Assembly (NCBI GenBank): GCA_032718475.1
Contig: JAUCBJ010001715.1
Span: forward strand, 1-64,000
Reading direction: 5' to 3'
DNA: 64,000 bases
Source of the DNA: Nemertoderma westbladi
Lineage: Eukaryota > Xenacoelomorpha > Nemertodermatida > Nemertodermatidae
The position numbers and the translations under genes were made by a program. Shown here in pieces: positions 62,820 through 64,000 of the stretch; position 1 is the stretch's first letter, and each line of letters starts with the position of its first letter. Below the pieces are notes generated by a model. The model searched no databases and was not told the DNA's origin. It saw only the letters and a list, made by a program, of their open reading frames with translations.

Positions 62820-63500
62820 ACTGTTGTTTATCGAGGGAAGGAAAGTCTCTAGTCTCTCGATCTGATTAATTACCTGAACTTCTTCTTTCCCTCAAGGAAG
62901 AATAGACTAAATAAATTATATTAGGATTCGTTTTATTAATAAATAATTTATAATTAAATTAATTAATTTATACCTAATGTATACCTTATTTAATTTGTTC
63001 ATTAATTTAGTACCTACTGTAATAATTAATTAATAATATAATATAATTTATGTAATTTATTTTTGAAGTTATTATTTGTGAGTGTCTCTCTATAGTTAGC
63101 TCTGCATAAAAGTATCAGACAACTTTTACAAATTGTTGGTTATTAAAAGTTAACATTATTAATAACAAACATGAAAATTTATATAAAGTTACAGCACCAC
63201 CTAGCGGCGGAGAATCAATTCCAAATACGTCTGATAGATTTGTTGCCAAACCTCTTTACTCTATCAAAAAAACTATCACGTTATTTGAGTCCAAACTGTG
63301 ATAGTCTTAGTGTTTAAAGTGCAACCCACGCATTTTTCTACGTAAACTAGTTAACTAATATATTTATTTATGAAAAATAAAGTCAAACCTATAGAATAAC
63401 AATATTAGGTACCGGTACTGTTGTACCTAAATGAATATTTTAACCAAAACCGGCTTCTTAAGTTATAAAGATATTGTGCGACAATTTTCTATCTGTGCCA
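62820..63500. other. 3' flank of PRDM9, no gene
   Basis: AT-rich sequence with several AATAAA or AATTAATTAA words; no coding frame is supported. Confidence 0.5.
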
Positions 63501-63502
63501 AA

Positions 63503-64000
63503 ATGTTACCTAATGAATTTATTGTAGTGTGCGTTGTGTTGTTTTTATCTCATGGTAATCCAGTACGTACGATTTTAAATGAATAAACTGTTTTATTTTT
63601 AACCCTTAATGTTTTCGGAATTGCGTCTAACATTCTCCATCGAGAGTTGCAATAACTATGTAAAGTAAATGTTACGATGTAAAGTAGGACTTTATGGTGT
63701 GGTAATGGGCCTAAAATATGCCGGATTGGATAAACTTGGTGAACATCCTCTCTTCCTTTAATTGATAATTTTTAATTGAGACCAGATATTAATTCGCTGA
63801 GATGGGATTTGCGCCAAGTTTCCCTCCTACTGTATATCATATAACATAATAATCTCCATATTTAGAGATAATATTGTTACATATTTTTATTTATTTTGTT
63901 CAGCTTTTCGACGAATTGACGCCTGTGGAGAAGTGAGTCCCTCGGTTTGTATCACGAGAAGTGAGTCCCTCGGTTTGTATCACGAGAAGTGAGTCCCTCG
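63503..64000 (+). CDS. Start of a probable secreted protein (partial)
   Basis: ATG at 63503 opens MLPNEFIVVCVVLFLSH, a signal-peptide-like sequence, up to a donor G|GTAATC at 63554/63555. An acceptor TTTTGTTCAG ends at 63903 and the following frame, joined at the matching phase, reads FRRIDACGEVSPSVC before it enters a 28 bp tandem repeat. Alternatively the exon ends at GAGAA|GTGAGT (63932/63933), which is the better donor. The gene leaves the window; identity unknown. Confidence 0.35.
63928..64000. repeat. 28 bp tandem repeat at window edge, each unit with a splice-donor motif
   Basis: Units start at 63928, 63956 and 63984: GAGAAGTGAGTCCCTCGGTT then TGTATCAC. The first unit overlaps the end of a likely exon, and every unit carries GAA|GTGAGT. 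The array continues beyond the window. Confidence 0.85.

Overview
This is an animal (invertebrate metazoan) nuclear window: AT-rich, spliced genes, large tandem arrays, and a dense mix of decayed BEL/Pao LTR elements, LINEs and short DNA transposons (hAT, piggyBac-like, Mutator-like, Tc1/mariner/pogo-like). No bacterial, organellar or rRNA/tRNA sequence was seen. The species cannot be named; a KRAB-SSXRD-SET-zinc-finger PRDM9 gene and a tetraspanning membrane protein fit a marine invertebrate but do not decide it.

1-18.4 kb: two diverged, same-strand copies of an unrecognised zinc-knuckle protein gene (0.75-2.2 and 14.6-16.4 kb), both broken. Between them lie a 2.3 kb foldback element (2.3-4.6 kb) and a wrecked BEL/Pao element (5.0-12.8 kb) split by a reverse-oriented CR1/L2-like LINE (7.4-11.3 kb). 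18.4-29.7 kb: a 2.3 kb unit duplicated in tandem; the second copy took three later insertions (a 3.8 kb LINE, a BEL integrase fragment, a CR1-like LINE end), while the first copy preserves the empty sites. 30.4-32.1 kb: a Mutator-like element with ~100 bp inverted ends and a 9 bp target duplication.

32.3-36.3 kb: a four-exon, four-transmembrane (MS4A/CD20-like) gene with a pogo-like transposon in its first intron. 39.2-45.9 kb: an intronless type II DnaJ (DNAJB) gene between two large tandem arrays; the 3' array is made of units that contain the last codons and stop of the gene. 47.2-47.9 kb: a helix-turn-helix/integrase-core gene with one internal stop. 48.1-56.6 kb: minisatellites and nested transposons, several with exact target duplications and visible empty sites.

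57.2-62.8 kb: a PRDM9 gene, the best-defined gene here. Its KRAB-like exon and its SSXRD/SET/zinc-finger exon are joined in frame across a 2.8 kb intron whose two ends are the terminal inverted repeats of a transposon; an independent 149 bp element with the same terminal repeats lies 0.2 kb upstream of the gene. The intron therefore looks like a transposon-derived (introner-like) intron. Two further DNA transposons sit inside it. The zinc-finger array carries four small frame breaks. 63.5-64 kb: the first exons of a probable secreted protein, running into a 28 bp tandem repeat at the window edge.
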